In this document: one piece after another, positions 1 to 6,028 of the stretch
How the letters are laid out: each line of letters begins with the position of its first letter
Position numbering within the stretch: the stretch's first letter is position 1
Source of the DNA: Psychrobacter sp.
Lineage (GTDB): Bacteria; Pseudomonadota; Gammaproteobacteria; Pseudomonadales; Moraxellaceae
DNA: 7,154 bases
Direction: 5' to 3'
Assembly (NCBI GenBank): GCA_020024075.1
Contig: JAHHUJ010000105.1
Span: 1 to 7,154, forward strand
Program-made: the position numbers and the translations under genes
Notes under the pieces: generated by a model
Told to the model about the DNA's origin: nothing
Databases searched by the model: none
What the model saw: only the letters and a program-made list of their open reading frames with translations

Positions 1-109
1 AGATGAAGGTCTGCTTCAAAGTATAGATGCTATTGATTGTGGTTAAACCAGAGCTACTTTAAGAATTGCATCAAAGGTTATAAGGTACACTGTCTTAAAT
101 TCTTATTAC

Positions 110-138
110 TTGATAAGTACATAGTTTTACACTATATT
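110..138 (+). promoter_or_regulatory. Predicted sigma-70 promoter of the DUF3465 lipoprotein gene
   Basis: A -35 hexamer TTGATA (110-115) and a -10 hexamer TATATT (133-138) are separated by exactly 17 bases. Transcription would begin near 144-146 and leave a short leader of about 24 bases containing the ribosome binding site TAAGG (156-160). This placement also argues that translation starts at GTG 169 and not at an upstream in-frame codon. It is a sequence match only. Confidence 0.6.
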
Positions 139-168
139 GCTCCACACCTTATCTTTAAGGCGATAACT

Positions 169-708
169 GTGAGAAACTTGATCCCTAAACTGGGGCTAGC
201 CCTAGTGTTAAGCTCTGGACCAATATTAAGTGCCTGTGAACCTGAAACTGGGGATACGGAAGCTACGATTGAAAGCGGTTCCAACCTGAATAACATTGAA
301 ATAGATTCAGCAGATACTGCTGTTGTTGCTGATACCAAACAACGCACAAAATCCTCTTTGACCTGTGTTAATAGTGTGATTTTGGAAGCTTTTGAGCAGC
401 AACGCAATTCCGTACAGGTTAAAGGCTGCGGGCAGGTAACAGCGGTATTGGCTGACGATAACGAGGGCAGCCGCCACCAGCGCTTTATCGTTCAGTTAGC
501 AGGTATTGAGCCAGAGCACACAGTGCTTATTGCTCATAATATAGATTTAGCCCCAAGAGTTGATGCTCTACAAAAAGGCGATGAGGTGGTCTTTTATGGC
601 CAATACGAGTATAACCCACAAGGTGGGGTAGTACACTGGACGCATCATGATCCTGCCGCTCGACACCAGCATGGGTGGATAGAGCATAAGGGCCAGCGTT
701 TCCAATAG
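169..708 (+). CDS. DUF3465-family lipoprotein, 179 aa, function unknown
   Basis: Start: GTG 169 is chosen because TAAGG (156-160) lies 8 bases upstream and a good promoter sits at 110-138. The reading frame stays open further upstream, but that part would precede the promoter's start point. Seen: a 22-residue signal peptide ends in the lipobox LSA-C, with Cys23 as the lipidation site. Glu follows Cys, not the Asp of the inner-membrane retention rule, so an outer-membrane lipoprotein facing the periplasm is the simplest reading. A Ser/Thr/Asp-rich linker (about 24-62) leads to a compact C-terminal domain (about 64-179). The domain has Cys66 and Cys87 as a possible disulfide, then HQRF (103-106), LIAHNIDLAPR (120-130), GDEVVFYGQYEYNPQGG (137-153) and the His-rich HWTHHDP (156-162). 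I recognise this as the DUF3465 pattern, whose biochemical role is not established to my knowledge. The several conserved His residues might bind metal, which is a guess. The gene appears to have its own promoter, and I see no terminator after it. Confidence 0.85.
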   Translation: MRNLIPKLGLALVLSSGPILSACEPETGDTEATIESGSNLNNIEIDSADTAVVADTKQRTKSSLTCVNSVILEAFEQQRNSVQVKGCGQVTAVLADDNEGSRHQRFIVQLAGIEPEHTVLIAHNIDLAPRVDALQKGDEVVFYGQYEYNPQGGVVHWTHHDPAARHQHGWIEHKGQRFQ

Positions 709-895
709 CTTCTATTTAGCGGGTTTGGTTTATATTTATTTGGCTTAAGCTGCCGTTATTAACAACTTACTGACAATTTTTTTTATATTGTGATTTTTTA
801 GTTATTAACCTATTTTGGCAGAGTTCTCCCAGCTCTACAGAGGCTAGGTAGCTCATTATAAGTCATCTTTTAGTCACTTACAGATGATAATGTTT

Positions 896-925
896 TTAGT
901 TAACTGTTTTGTTTAATAGTATAAT
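896..925 (+). promoter_or_regulatory. Possible promoter of pldA-comF
   Basis: A perfect -10 hexamer TATAAT lies at 920-925. The best -35 at suitable spacing is a poor TTAGTT (896-901, 18-base spacer), so the promoter may be weak or activator-dependent. Transcription would begin near 931-933, about 25 bases before the chosen ATG at 957. This argues against the in-frame TTG at 909 as the start codon. The rest of the gap (709-895) is AT-rich, with a run of eight or so T at about 776-783 but no convincing hairpin before it. I see no other gene there. Confidence 0.4.
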
Positions 926-956
926 AATTCTTTTACCCTATTTATCAGGAATACGC

Positions 957-2288
957 ATGATTACTTTGCGGCCATTAATACAGATGTCGAGACTGCCTTC
1001 TTCAAAACTTAAGTTTTTGACCCTTTGTGTTGCGGCAGCTTGTTGCGCACCGTTAACCCTTAGTGCTGCGTCTGCTGAGACTGGGAATTTAGCTGCGGAA
1101 TCCATAGGCTCAAACGCCCCACAATTGGCAGTTGATGCTTTTATGAAGTGTACGGATTTAAAACTAGAATCGGCTCGTTTGGCCTGCTATGACAAAGTTG
1201 CTGCTGGTGAAGAGATTATTTTGGGTCGTGAAAAATTACCTCTGGATTTGGTTGAGACCGTCAAGGCAAGCTTTAGTGACTTTCGTCCAACTGCGGTCTT
1301 TGCAAATGAAGACAATGAAGCTTCAGAGGCAGATGCAGCAGATTCCGAGATAGTAGCTGAAGCTGAAGGTAAGGCGGTTACTGGAGCCCCGACTGCATTT
1401 GGTGAGGAACAACTGGCTAAAGCAGGGATTACGGTTGATGATTTTGCCGCTTATACCCCGCTTAGTCTGGCTTATGACTTAGATAAAAATAATGAGCTGG
1501 GGACTTGGACAGTTAGACCGCATCGTGCTATTTATTTATTACCCGCTTACGTGCAATACTCTCCAAATCTCCGTCCAGAAACACCGACTCTACATCCTAA
1601 TGAGGCTCAATTTGACGAGTATGGTAATAAATATGCTGATAAATTAGAGCTTAAAGCACAGATTTCTTTAAAGACTAAAATTTTAGAAGACGTGTTTGAT
1701 ACCAATGCTGATGTTTGGTTTGGTTATACCCAGCAAATGCATTGGCAGGTGTATAACGATGAACACTCCCGTCCCTTTAGAGCCACCGACTATATGCCTG
1801 AGATGTTTATTACTCAGCCAGTAAAAGCGGACTTACCTTTTAATGGTCGGTTGCGTATGTTGGGGGCAGGGGCTATTCACCACTCTAATGGTCAGTCTGA
1901 CCCTTGGTCGCGATCTTGGAACCGTTTGTATCTAATGGGTGGGGCTGAGTGGGGTAAGTTTAGTCTTCAGCCTAAGATTTGGACCCATGTCAAAGAGAAG
2001 GATAGCTCTAAGTCGAGTGATAACCCTGATATAACCGATTACTATGGTCATGGCGAGCTTAAAGCGTTATACGACTTTGGTCGAGGGGAGACCTTGTCTG
2101 CCTTAGGTCGTTATAATTTTGAAACTGACAAAGGGGCCGTCCAGTTAGATTATACGGTTCCTATATCGCGTGATGTGTATGGATTTATCCAGATTTTCCA
2201 TGGTTATGGAGAGTCTATCATTGATTATAATAAAGAGACCACTGCTGTCGGTGTGGGTCTATCTTTAAATGATTGGAAAGGGTTATAG
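957..2288 (+). CDS. pldA: Outer-membrane phospholipase A (PldA/OMPLA), 443 aa
   Basis: Role known for the family: a calcium-dependent, dimeric beta-barrel that hydrolyses acyl chains of phospholipids misplaced in the outer leaflet of the outer membrane. Start: ATG 957 has AGGA (947-950) 6 bases upstream. ATG 984 is a less likely alternative, with no ribosome site. Seen: a signal peptide ends near ASA|ETG (residue 40). A N-terminal segment carries C65 and C77 in the RLACYD motif seen at the start of several exported proteobacterial proteins. An acidic, Ala-rich low-complexity linker covers about 117-144, and the barrel about 165-443. The catalytic signature HHSNGQSDPWSRSWNR gives His308, Ser310 and Asn322, with the same spacing as E. 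coli H142/S144/N156; the calcium-site Ser152 matches Ser318. The end, GYGESIIDY then VGVGLSLNDW, matches OMPLA but adds KGL, so the usual terminal aromatic is missing. The precursor is about 150 residues longer than E. coli PldA (289), mostly in the N-terminal region. comF follows after 6 bases. Confidence 0.93.
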   Translation: MITLRPLIQMSRLPSSKLKFLTLCVAAACCAPLTLSAASAETGNLAAESIGSNAPQLAVDAFMKCTDLKLESARLACYDKVAAGEEIILGREKLPLDLVETVKASFSDFRPTAVFANEDNEASEADAADSEIVAEAEGKAVTGAPTAFGEEQLAKAGITVDDFAAYTPLSLAYDLDKNNELGTWTVRPHRAIYLLPAYVQYSPNLRPETPTLHPNEAQFDEYGNKYADKLELKAQISLKTKILEDVFDTNADVWFGYTQQMHWQVYNDEHSRPFRATDYMPEMFITQPVKADLPFNGRLRMLGAGAIHHSNGQSDPWSRSWNRLYLMGGAEWGKFSLQPKIWTHVKEKDSSKSSDNPDITDYYGHGELKALYDFGRGETLSALGRYNFETDKGAVQLDYTVPISRDVYGFIQIFHGYGESIIDYNKETTAVGVGLSLNDWKGL

Positions 2289-2294
2289 CAGTTA

Positions 2295-3095
2295 TTGACT
2301 TCCTTGACCCCTAAAGCGGCACAGCGACAAATTATACCCGCAAAAGTTATAAGACAAGCTGTGCCTGCCTTTTATCAACTGGGTATGTGGCGGGTACAGT
2401 ATTTACAAAGAGTTTGCTGTGTGTGTCATAGTAATCCAGCTGTTGCACAAAAAGAGGGCTTAAATGGTAAGCGCTCTTTTTTTTCGTCAATTATTTGTCA
2501 GGCTTGTCATGATAGTATCTATTGGCGGCCTGAGCTTTTGCAGCACCTTATCCCTATTGAAGATAGTGATCCTATTAATTCTCAGTTAGCCTCTCATCGT
2601 ACTTTGCAAATTCAAGCAGCGGCTCCGCATCTAAGCTATATCAGGGCGGCTATCATTGCTTTTAAATATAAAGAGCAAGTCGATGCTTTGCCGATATTGG
2701 TTCACGCCATTCATCAATTACCCAGACCGCAAGGTTGTCATGCAACCAATAGTGTCATCGTACCCACACCCACTACTTCCAATCGGCTAAAAAAGCGGGG
2801 TTATGACCCTGTCTCAGTATTGGCTTACTATTTATCAAAGCATTGGCAAATACCCTTGTGGCATGGGGTAAGTCGTATTGATGATGCAGTTAGCCAGCAA
2901 GGTTTGGCCAGAAACGAGCGTCAAGCCAATATCAGCCATGCCTTTAATATCAACGCACAACCTACGGTGAAGCGGTTGTTATTATTTGATGATGTGGTAA
3001 CTACTGGAACGACCTTAGCGGCTATCGCTAAAACCATAACTCAAGCTCATCCTGAGACAAAAATCAGGGCTTACTGTGTTTCTCACGGTAAATAA
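2295..3095 (+). CDS. comF: ComF family protein, phosphoribosyltransferase fold, 266 aa
   Basis: ComF proteins are cytoplasmic and needed for natural transformation in several bacteria, probably acting on incoming single-stranded DNA; the precise reaction is unsettled. Seen: a N-terminal zinc-finger-like part with C41-x2-C44 and C68-x2-C71, then AFKYK (122-126), VPTPTTSNRLKKRGYD (146-161) and the Q..L....R..N pattern (QQGLARNERQAN, 191-202) typical of the family. The PRPP-binding loop LFDDVVTTGTT (230-240) keeps both acidic residues and the TTGTT loop, so the site looks intact. The start is uncertain. TTG 2295 gives full length, with AAGGG (2278-2282) inside the end of pldA as a rather distant ribosome site. 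TTG 2304, GTG 2361 and ATG 2385 are in-frame alternatives, all before the first Cys pair. The 6-base gap to pldA points to a shared transcript and possibly translational coupling. The hairpin at 3122-3157 probably terminates it. Confidence 0.9.
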   Translation: MTSLTPKAAQRQIIPAKVIRQAVPAFYQLGMWRVQYLQRVCCVCHSNPAVAQKEGLNGKRSFFSSIICQACHDSIYWRPELLQHLIPIEDSDPINSQLASHRTLQIQAAAPHLSYIRAAIIAFKYKEQVDALPILVHAIHQLPRPQGCHATNSVIVPTPTTSNRLKKRGYDPVSVLAYYLSKHWQIPLWHGVSRIDDAVSQQGLARNERQANISHAFNINAQPTVKRLLLFDDVVTTGTTLAAIAKTITQAHPETKIRAYCVSHGK

Positions 3096-3121
3096 TTCCC
3101 CCTTTATCACAAAAGTTAGGT

Positions 3122-3157
3122 AATATAATGTTAAGTTTTTCTTAATTATATTTTTTT
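3122..3157 (+). terminator. AT-rich intrinsic terminator candidate after comF
   Basis: The left arm AATATAA (3122-3128), a two-base bulge TG and TTAAG (3131-3135) pair with CTTAA (3141-3145) and TTATATT (3146-3152) around a TTTTT loop. Five further T follow (3153-3157). That gives 12 base pairs but only one G-C pair, so the stem is weak. The position, 27 bases after the comF stop and before the pilV operon, is what makes it credible. The remaining bases to pilV (3158-3229) show a TAAAAT (3187-3192) that could be a -10 box, but no matching -35. Confidence 0.45.
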
Positions 3158-3229
3158 ATTATGCCTCAGTATTGTGTATCAAACTCTAAAATATGGGTCA
3201 GTTTCTAACAGTATAGGGGTAGCTTAACA

Positions 3230-3811
3230 ATGCTCAAGGGGCTCAGGGGCTCGCAATTGTATGATGGCTGTCAGCAGCAGGGACTTGGCCTTATAGAAGT
3301 ATTGGTGGCCTTGCTTCTATTTAGCAGTGCTGCTTTAGGCTATGCTATTTTGCAGAGTCAGACCATAAGCAGCACTCATTACTCAATGATGCGTCTGCGG
3401 GCGTTGATGATATTGAATGAGTCAACGGAGCGCATAAGGGCCAATAGTCAGTTGCAGGACTTTAGTATTTATCAACAATACTTTAATACCGCGGGGCCTC
3501 TTAAAGCGACAGACTGTGTACAAAGTCAAGGATGCAGTGTAGAACAGTTGGCACGAAATGATGTCGTAAATTTAACACAGCAAGCGGCTGAGCAAGGATT
3601 TAGCTTAGGTATGATTGATTGTCTAGGAGTTAGGGATAAGGCAAATGGAGTAACCCCAAAGTGCTTGATAGTAGCTTGGGGAAAGACCATAGCAAATAAT
3701 CAAAGTGACATGGGCCAAGATAGCAAGGAGCATAGTGAATCAATCCGTTGTTTTAATGCAGATGGTAGCGTTGCAAAACAAGCTGATTGTGTCTTTGCTG
3801 AGATTAATTGA
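3230..3811 (+). CDS. pilV: Type IV pilus minor pilin PilV-like, 193 aa
   Basis: Role known for the family: an inner-membrane minor pilin of the priming complex that starts type IVa pilus assembly with PilW, PilX, FimU and PilY1. Start: ATG 3230 has AGGGG (3215-3219) about 10 bases upstream. Seen: an 18-residue basic leader ends in Gly18, the prepilin peptidase (PilD) site, followed by LGLIEVLVALLLF. Glu23 is the conserved Glu at mature position 5. The first mature residue is Leu, not the usual Phe. A hydrophobic helix (19-41) is followed by the soluble domain with six Cys (96, 102, 131, 145, 174, 187) that could form three disulfides. The DC..SQGCSVEQLARND stretch (95-111) and CLIVAW (145-150) resemble other PilV proteins. 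It is the first gene of the cluster as seen here; its stop codon overlaps the pilW start by one base (TGATG). Family assignment is by the N-terminal motif, Cys pattern and gene order. Confidence 0.87.
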   Translation: MLKGLRGSQLYDGCQQQGLGLIEVLVALLLFSSAALGYAILQSQTISSTHYSMMRLRALMILNESTERIRANSQLQDFSIYQQYFNTAGPLKATDCVQSQGCSVEQLARNDVVNLTQQAAEQGFSLGMIDCLGVRDKANGVTPKCLIVAWGKTIANNQSDMGQDSKEHSESIRCFNADGSVAKQADCVFAEIN

Positions 3812-4875
3812 TGCTTTATAGAGCCCATCACAAACAGCGAACTGATAAAGTTTTAGCCAAATTCCAAGGCTACTCGAAGACCAATATGACGCTAACTGAG
3901 CAAGGATTTACCTTAGTTGAGCTAATGTTAGCCTTGAGTTTGGGATTGGTGATAAGCTCAGCGGCTTTTCAGCTTTTTAGCCACAGCATGAGCACTCAAA
4001 AGCTACAGCGCTCTAACTCTGAGGTACAGGATGCGGCTGTATTTGGGTTAACTTCGATGGTGAAAGAAATCTTACATGCCAACTTGGGTGCTTCAAGCTC
4101 GATGCGACAACAAACGGCTGGGACAGGGATTGTATTAACTGGATCTGAGGATAGCTTACAGTTAAGCTTAGCGGGCAAGCCGCTCAAAGTAGGTAACCTA
4201 AGAGGGATACGCGGCATTGAGCCTAGACTGCTGACCAAAAATGGGGCGGGGCCCAGTAATCTTATAGCACCTGTAACTAGTGATCAGTTGACCATACAGT
4301 ACCGGGCTCCTTTTGACAGTTATGACTGTGAAGGTAGGGCAGTTAAGAAAGGAGATATGGTTATTGAGCGCTATTTTACACGGACAGACAATCAGCGTGT
4401 TGGTAAAGAGGATAAAACACAGGCCATTGTCTTGGCGTGTGATGCTGGTAGCTATGTATTAAATGGGGTACAAAATGCCACTAGACTAGCGATAGATAGT
4501 CTGAGCATTAAAGGCTTTGGTGACAATGGGGTGATACTGATTAATAGAGTGGATTATTTCTCAGTTAAATTAGGCGTTCAGCTAGAGCAAGGAGTGGCTT
4601 ATATGCCTATTGATACGTATCTTACTAAGCATTCTGTGGGTCAAAGCTCGATGCCTTTTGCCTCAAACTATACCTATGATGCACCTATTGTGGCGATTGA
4701 GTTAGGGATTATCGCTCGAAGTATAAGTGAGGTGCTTGAAGGGAATAGCAAAAAAATGCGTAGCACTTTTCAATTGCAAGGCGAAGACTATCAGATCAGA
4801 CAAACAGTGCCTAATTATAAGCGTCAAACGTTACAAACTGTGGTAGCACTACGCAATACTCGGCTTAGCCAATGA
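3811..4875 (+). CDS. pilW: Type IV pilus minor pilin PilW-like, 354 aa
   Basis: Role known for the family: a large minor pilin of the priming and tip complex of type IVa pili. Start: ATG 3811 shares its A with the pilV stop (TGATG), which favours translational coupling. TTG 3808 is possible, and ATG 3886 would give a short, conventional leader (MTLTEQG) with GAAGA as a weak ribosome site. From 3811 the leader is 32 residues and basic. Seen: a textbook class III signal, EQG|FTLVELMLALSLGLVISSA, with mature Glu5 present. A long soluble domain follows, with SDQLTIQYRAP then DCEG (Cys173) and a second Cys at 210 (VLACDAG), a pair typical of PilW. The end, RQTLQTVVALRNTRL, also matches PilW C termini. 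The length is in the normal range for PilW. It is followed 13 bases later by pilX. No broken features were seen. Confidence 0.88.
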   Translation: MLYRAHHKQRTDKVLAKFQGYSKTNMTLTEQGFTLVELMLALSLGLVISSAAFQLFSHSMSTQKLQRSNSEVQDAAVFGLTSMVKEILHANLGASSSMRQQTAGTGIVLTGSEDSLQLSLAGKPLKVGNLRGIRGIEPRLLTKNGAGPSNLIAPVTSDQLTIQYRAPFDSYDCEGRAVKKGDMVIERYFTRTDNQRVGKEDKTQAIVLACDAGSYVLNGVQNATRLAIDSLSIKGFGDNGVILINRVDYFSVKLGVQLEQGVAYMPIDTYLTKHSVGQSSMPFASNYTYDAPIVAIELGIIARSISEVLEGNSKKMRSTFQLQGEDYQIRQTVPNYKRQTLQTVVALRNTRLSQ

Positions 4876-4888
4876 TTAAGAATTGGCA

Positions 4889-5830
4889 ATGAAAACAGCT
4901 GGAAATCTCAAGACAAACCTTGCTTATCTCACAGATAGTCGCTTTAGAAGCCGACTTAATAATCTAGTGCAACATAATCAAGGACAATACAATCAAAGGC
5001 AATACAATCAAAGGCAATACAATCAAAGGCAACACAATCAAGGACAACAAGGTGCCGTGTTGATGATAGTATTGTTGCTCTTGTTATTAATGGCTACTGC
5101 CAGTCTTATTGCTGTAAGAAGTGCTAATACCTCTTTGGATTTGACCACAACCTATCAAATCAATCAGCTATTGTTTCAAGCATCCGACGCCCCGCTGCGA
5201 CAGCTAGACAGGCTATCAAAAGATAAGGAGCAGTTAGGTTTATTAACAGCAGATTCTGGACCTTTTGGTTACTTGTCAAAACAGGGAATAAATCCAACAC
5301 TAGCAGAATATACGGTGTGCTATCAGCCAAAACTGCACTCGACGATTTATAGCGCTTCTAGCGCAAAAATAATAACCGATAGCAAGGAGACTATAAATCC
5401 TGATGGATACTGTAATTTGGCGGACAGTGATAGTAATCACTTTGTTAGTGACCGCAAAATCATCGCTACCCAACTATCATTTGTGCGACTAAATTCAGTA
5501 GAGCTTCAATCCCTAGAGCCGGCAAAATCTAAAAATACCATCAAAACTCATACGGCGACTCCATTTTCAGGCCCTTTAGGGCAGGACTTAGCAAGTAATA
5601 CGCAAACCCACATTCGGCTTTATGTGACCTCTGTTATGCCAAGCTTTAGCAGAGCTAGGTTGGGTGAGATTGACAGCTGCTTGGCCAAGCCGGTAACTAT
5701 AAACACCTCAAATGATACTTGGTTTGGCAAGACCGAAAATCAGTTTGCTTGTTTAAAAAGAACAGGCACTCCTTTCAATACTCAAGTGCAAGACTATGTG
5801 TTTTCTTATCAGGCAGTACCTGATTTATAA
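4889..5830 (+). CDS. pilX: Type IV pilus minor pilin PilX-like, 313 aa, with repeat-bearing leader
   Basis: Role known for the family: the pilin-like PilX caps or primes the pilus and links it to PilY1. Start: ATG 4889, with AAGAA (4878-4882) 6 bases upstream and the pilW stop 13 bases before; TTG 4883 and GTG 4967 are in-frame alternatives. Seen: a predicted prepilin peptidase site QQG|AVLMIVLLLLLLMATASLI, cut after Gly55. Mature position 5 is Ile, not Glu, as is common in PilX. The hydrophobic helix (56-76) is followed by AVRSANTSLDLTTTYQINQLLFQASD, which resembles the PilX_N region, then a soluble domain of about 210 residues containing Cys residues (CYQP, GYCNLA, DSCLAKP, FACLKR). The odd part is the 55-residue leader, because such leaders usually have 6-20 residues. 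Its residues 28-52 are five pentapeptide repeats QHNQG, QYNQR three times, QHNQG. The leader should be removed on maturation. The rest looks ordinary. pilY1 begins after a gap of roughly 110-230 bases, depending on its start. Confidence 0.82.
   Translation: MKTAGNLKTNLAYLTDSRFRSRLNNLVQHNQGQYNQRQYNQRQYNQRQHNQGQQGAVLMIVLLLLLLMATASLIAVRSANTSLDLTTTYQINQLLFQASDAPLRQLDRLSKDKEQLGLLTADSGPFGYLSKQGINPTLAEYTVCYQPKLHSTIYSASSAKIITDSKETINPDGYCNLADSDSNHFVSDRKIIATQLSFVRLNSVELQSLEPAKSKNTIKTHTATPFSGPLGQDLASNTQTHIRLYVTSVMPSFSRARLGEIDSCLAKPVTINTSNDTWFGKTENQFACLKRTGTPFNTQVQDYVFSYQAVPDL
4970..5044 (+). repeat. Five tandem 15-bp repeats inside the pilX leader
   Basis: Units: CAACATAATCAAGGA (4970-4984), three identical copies of CAATACAATCAAAGG (4985-4999, 5000-5014, 5015-5029), and CAACACAATCAAGGA (5030-5044). 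A partial copy CAACAAGG (5045-5052) follows and encodes the QQG of the peptidase site. The outer units share ...TCAAGGA and read QHNQG; the inner three read QYNQR. Fifteen is a multiple of three, so gain or loss of units by slippage keeps the frame. Three perfect copies suggest recent duplication. Confidence 0.97.
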
Positions 5831-5944
5831 CCTTAGTTTTGTTTGTTAATCACAATAGTAGCGGGTTGATTACAGGCTAATAAACCAGCTAACCGGCCTC
5901 ATAAATAGCCAAGGGTATGACTTATCCAGAATCATGACTTGCAA

Positions 5945-5989
5945 TTTAATAACTTCCGATTTAGTAACTTTCAGTTTAAAAACTATGTT
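5945..5989 (+). repeat. Degenerate 15-bp tandem repeat ahead of pilY1
   Basis: Units TTTAATAACTTCCGA (5945-5959), TTTAGTAACTTTCAG (5960-5974) and TTTAAAAACTATGTT (5975-5989) share TTTA and AACT at fixed positions; units 1 and 2 agree at 11 of 15 bases. In the pilY1 frame they read FNNFR, FSNFQ, FKNYV. The flanking 15-mers (5930-5944, NHDLQ, and 5990-6004, FACLQ) are weaker matches to the same pattern. The frame is open from 5921, so they would be translated only if pilY1 starts at TTG 5939 or earlier. Confidence 0.6.
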
Positions 5990-5998
5990 TTTGCCTGT

Positions 5999-6028
5999 CT
6001 GCAGCGGCTACGCTGTAGTGTGCTACAG
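5999..6028 (+). promoter_or_regulatory. Two overlapping, mutually exclusive RNA hairpins before pilY1
   Basis: Hairpin A: CTGCAGCG (5999-6006), loop GCTA, CGCTGTAG (6011-6018), 8 pairs with one G-U. Hairpin B: CTGTAG (6013-6018), loop TGTG, CTACAG (6023-6028), 6 perfect pairs plus a possible G-U. The segment 6013-6018 is used by both, so only one can form. The G-U makes hairpin A stronger in the + strand RNA. No T-tract follows, so it is not an intrinsic terminator. One possible start codon of pilY1, GTG 6020, lies in the loop of hairpin B. Function is not known from sequence. Confidence 0.5.

Noticed and set aside
2..46. Possible tail of an upstream gene (reads DEGLLQSIDAIDCG then TAA)
   Set aside because: Only 14 open codons, no recognisable motif, and any frame could show this by chance. 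It may be real but cannot be supported from the window.
37..168. In-frame N-terminal extension of the DUF3465 gene from TTG 37
   Set aside because: It would precede the good promoter at 110-138, has no ribosome site, and would bury the lipoprotein signal peptide 44 residues inside the protein.
132..407. Minus-strand open frame
   Set aside because: It lies opposite the lipoprotein gene, with no ribosome site and no recognisable domain; a shadow frame.
706..800. Terminator after the lipoprotein gene
   Set aside because: There is a T-tract near 776-783 and short palindromes such as GCTTAAGC, but no stem stands directly before the T-tract.
909..956. In-frame extension of pldA from TTG 909
   Set aside because: It overlaps the TATAAT box, whereas ATG 957 has AGGA at good spacing and gives a normal signal peptide.
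3996..4238. Minus-strand open frame inside pilW
   Set aside because: It is entirely antisense to a well-supported pilin gene and has no motif.
4970..5044. CRISPR-like array
   Set aside because: The units are directly adjacent, 15 bp long, in frame within a gene, and have no spacers.
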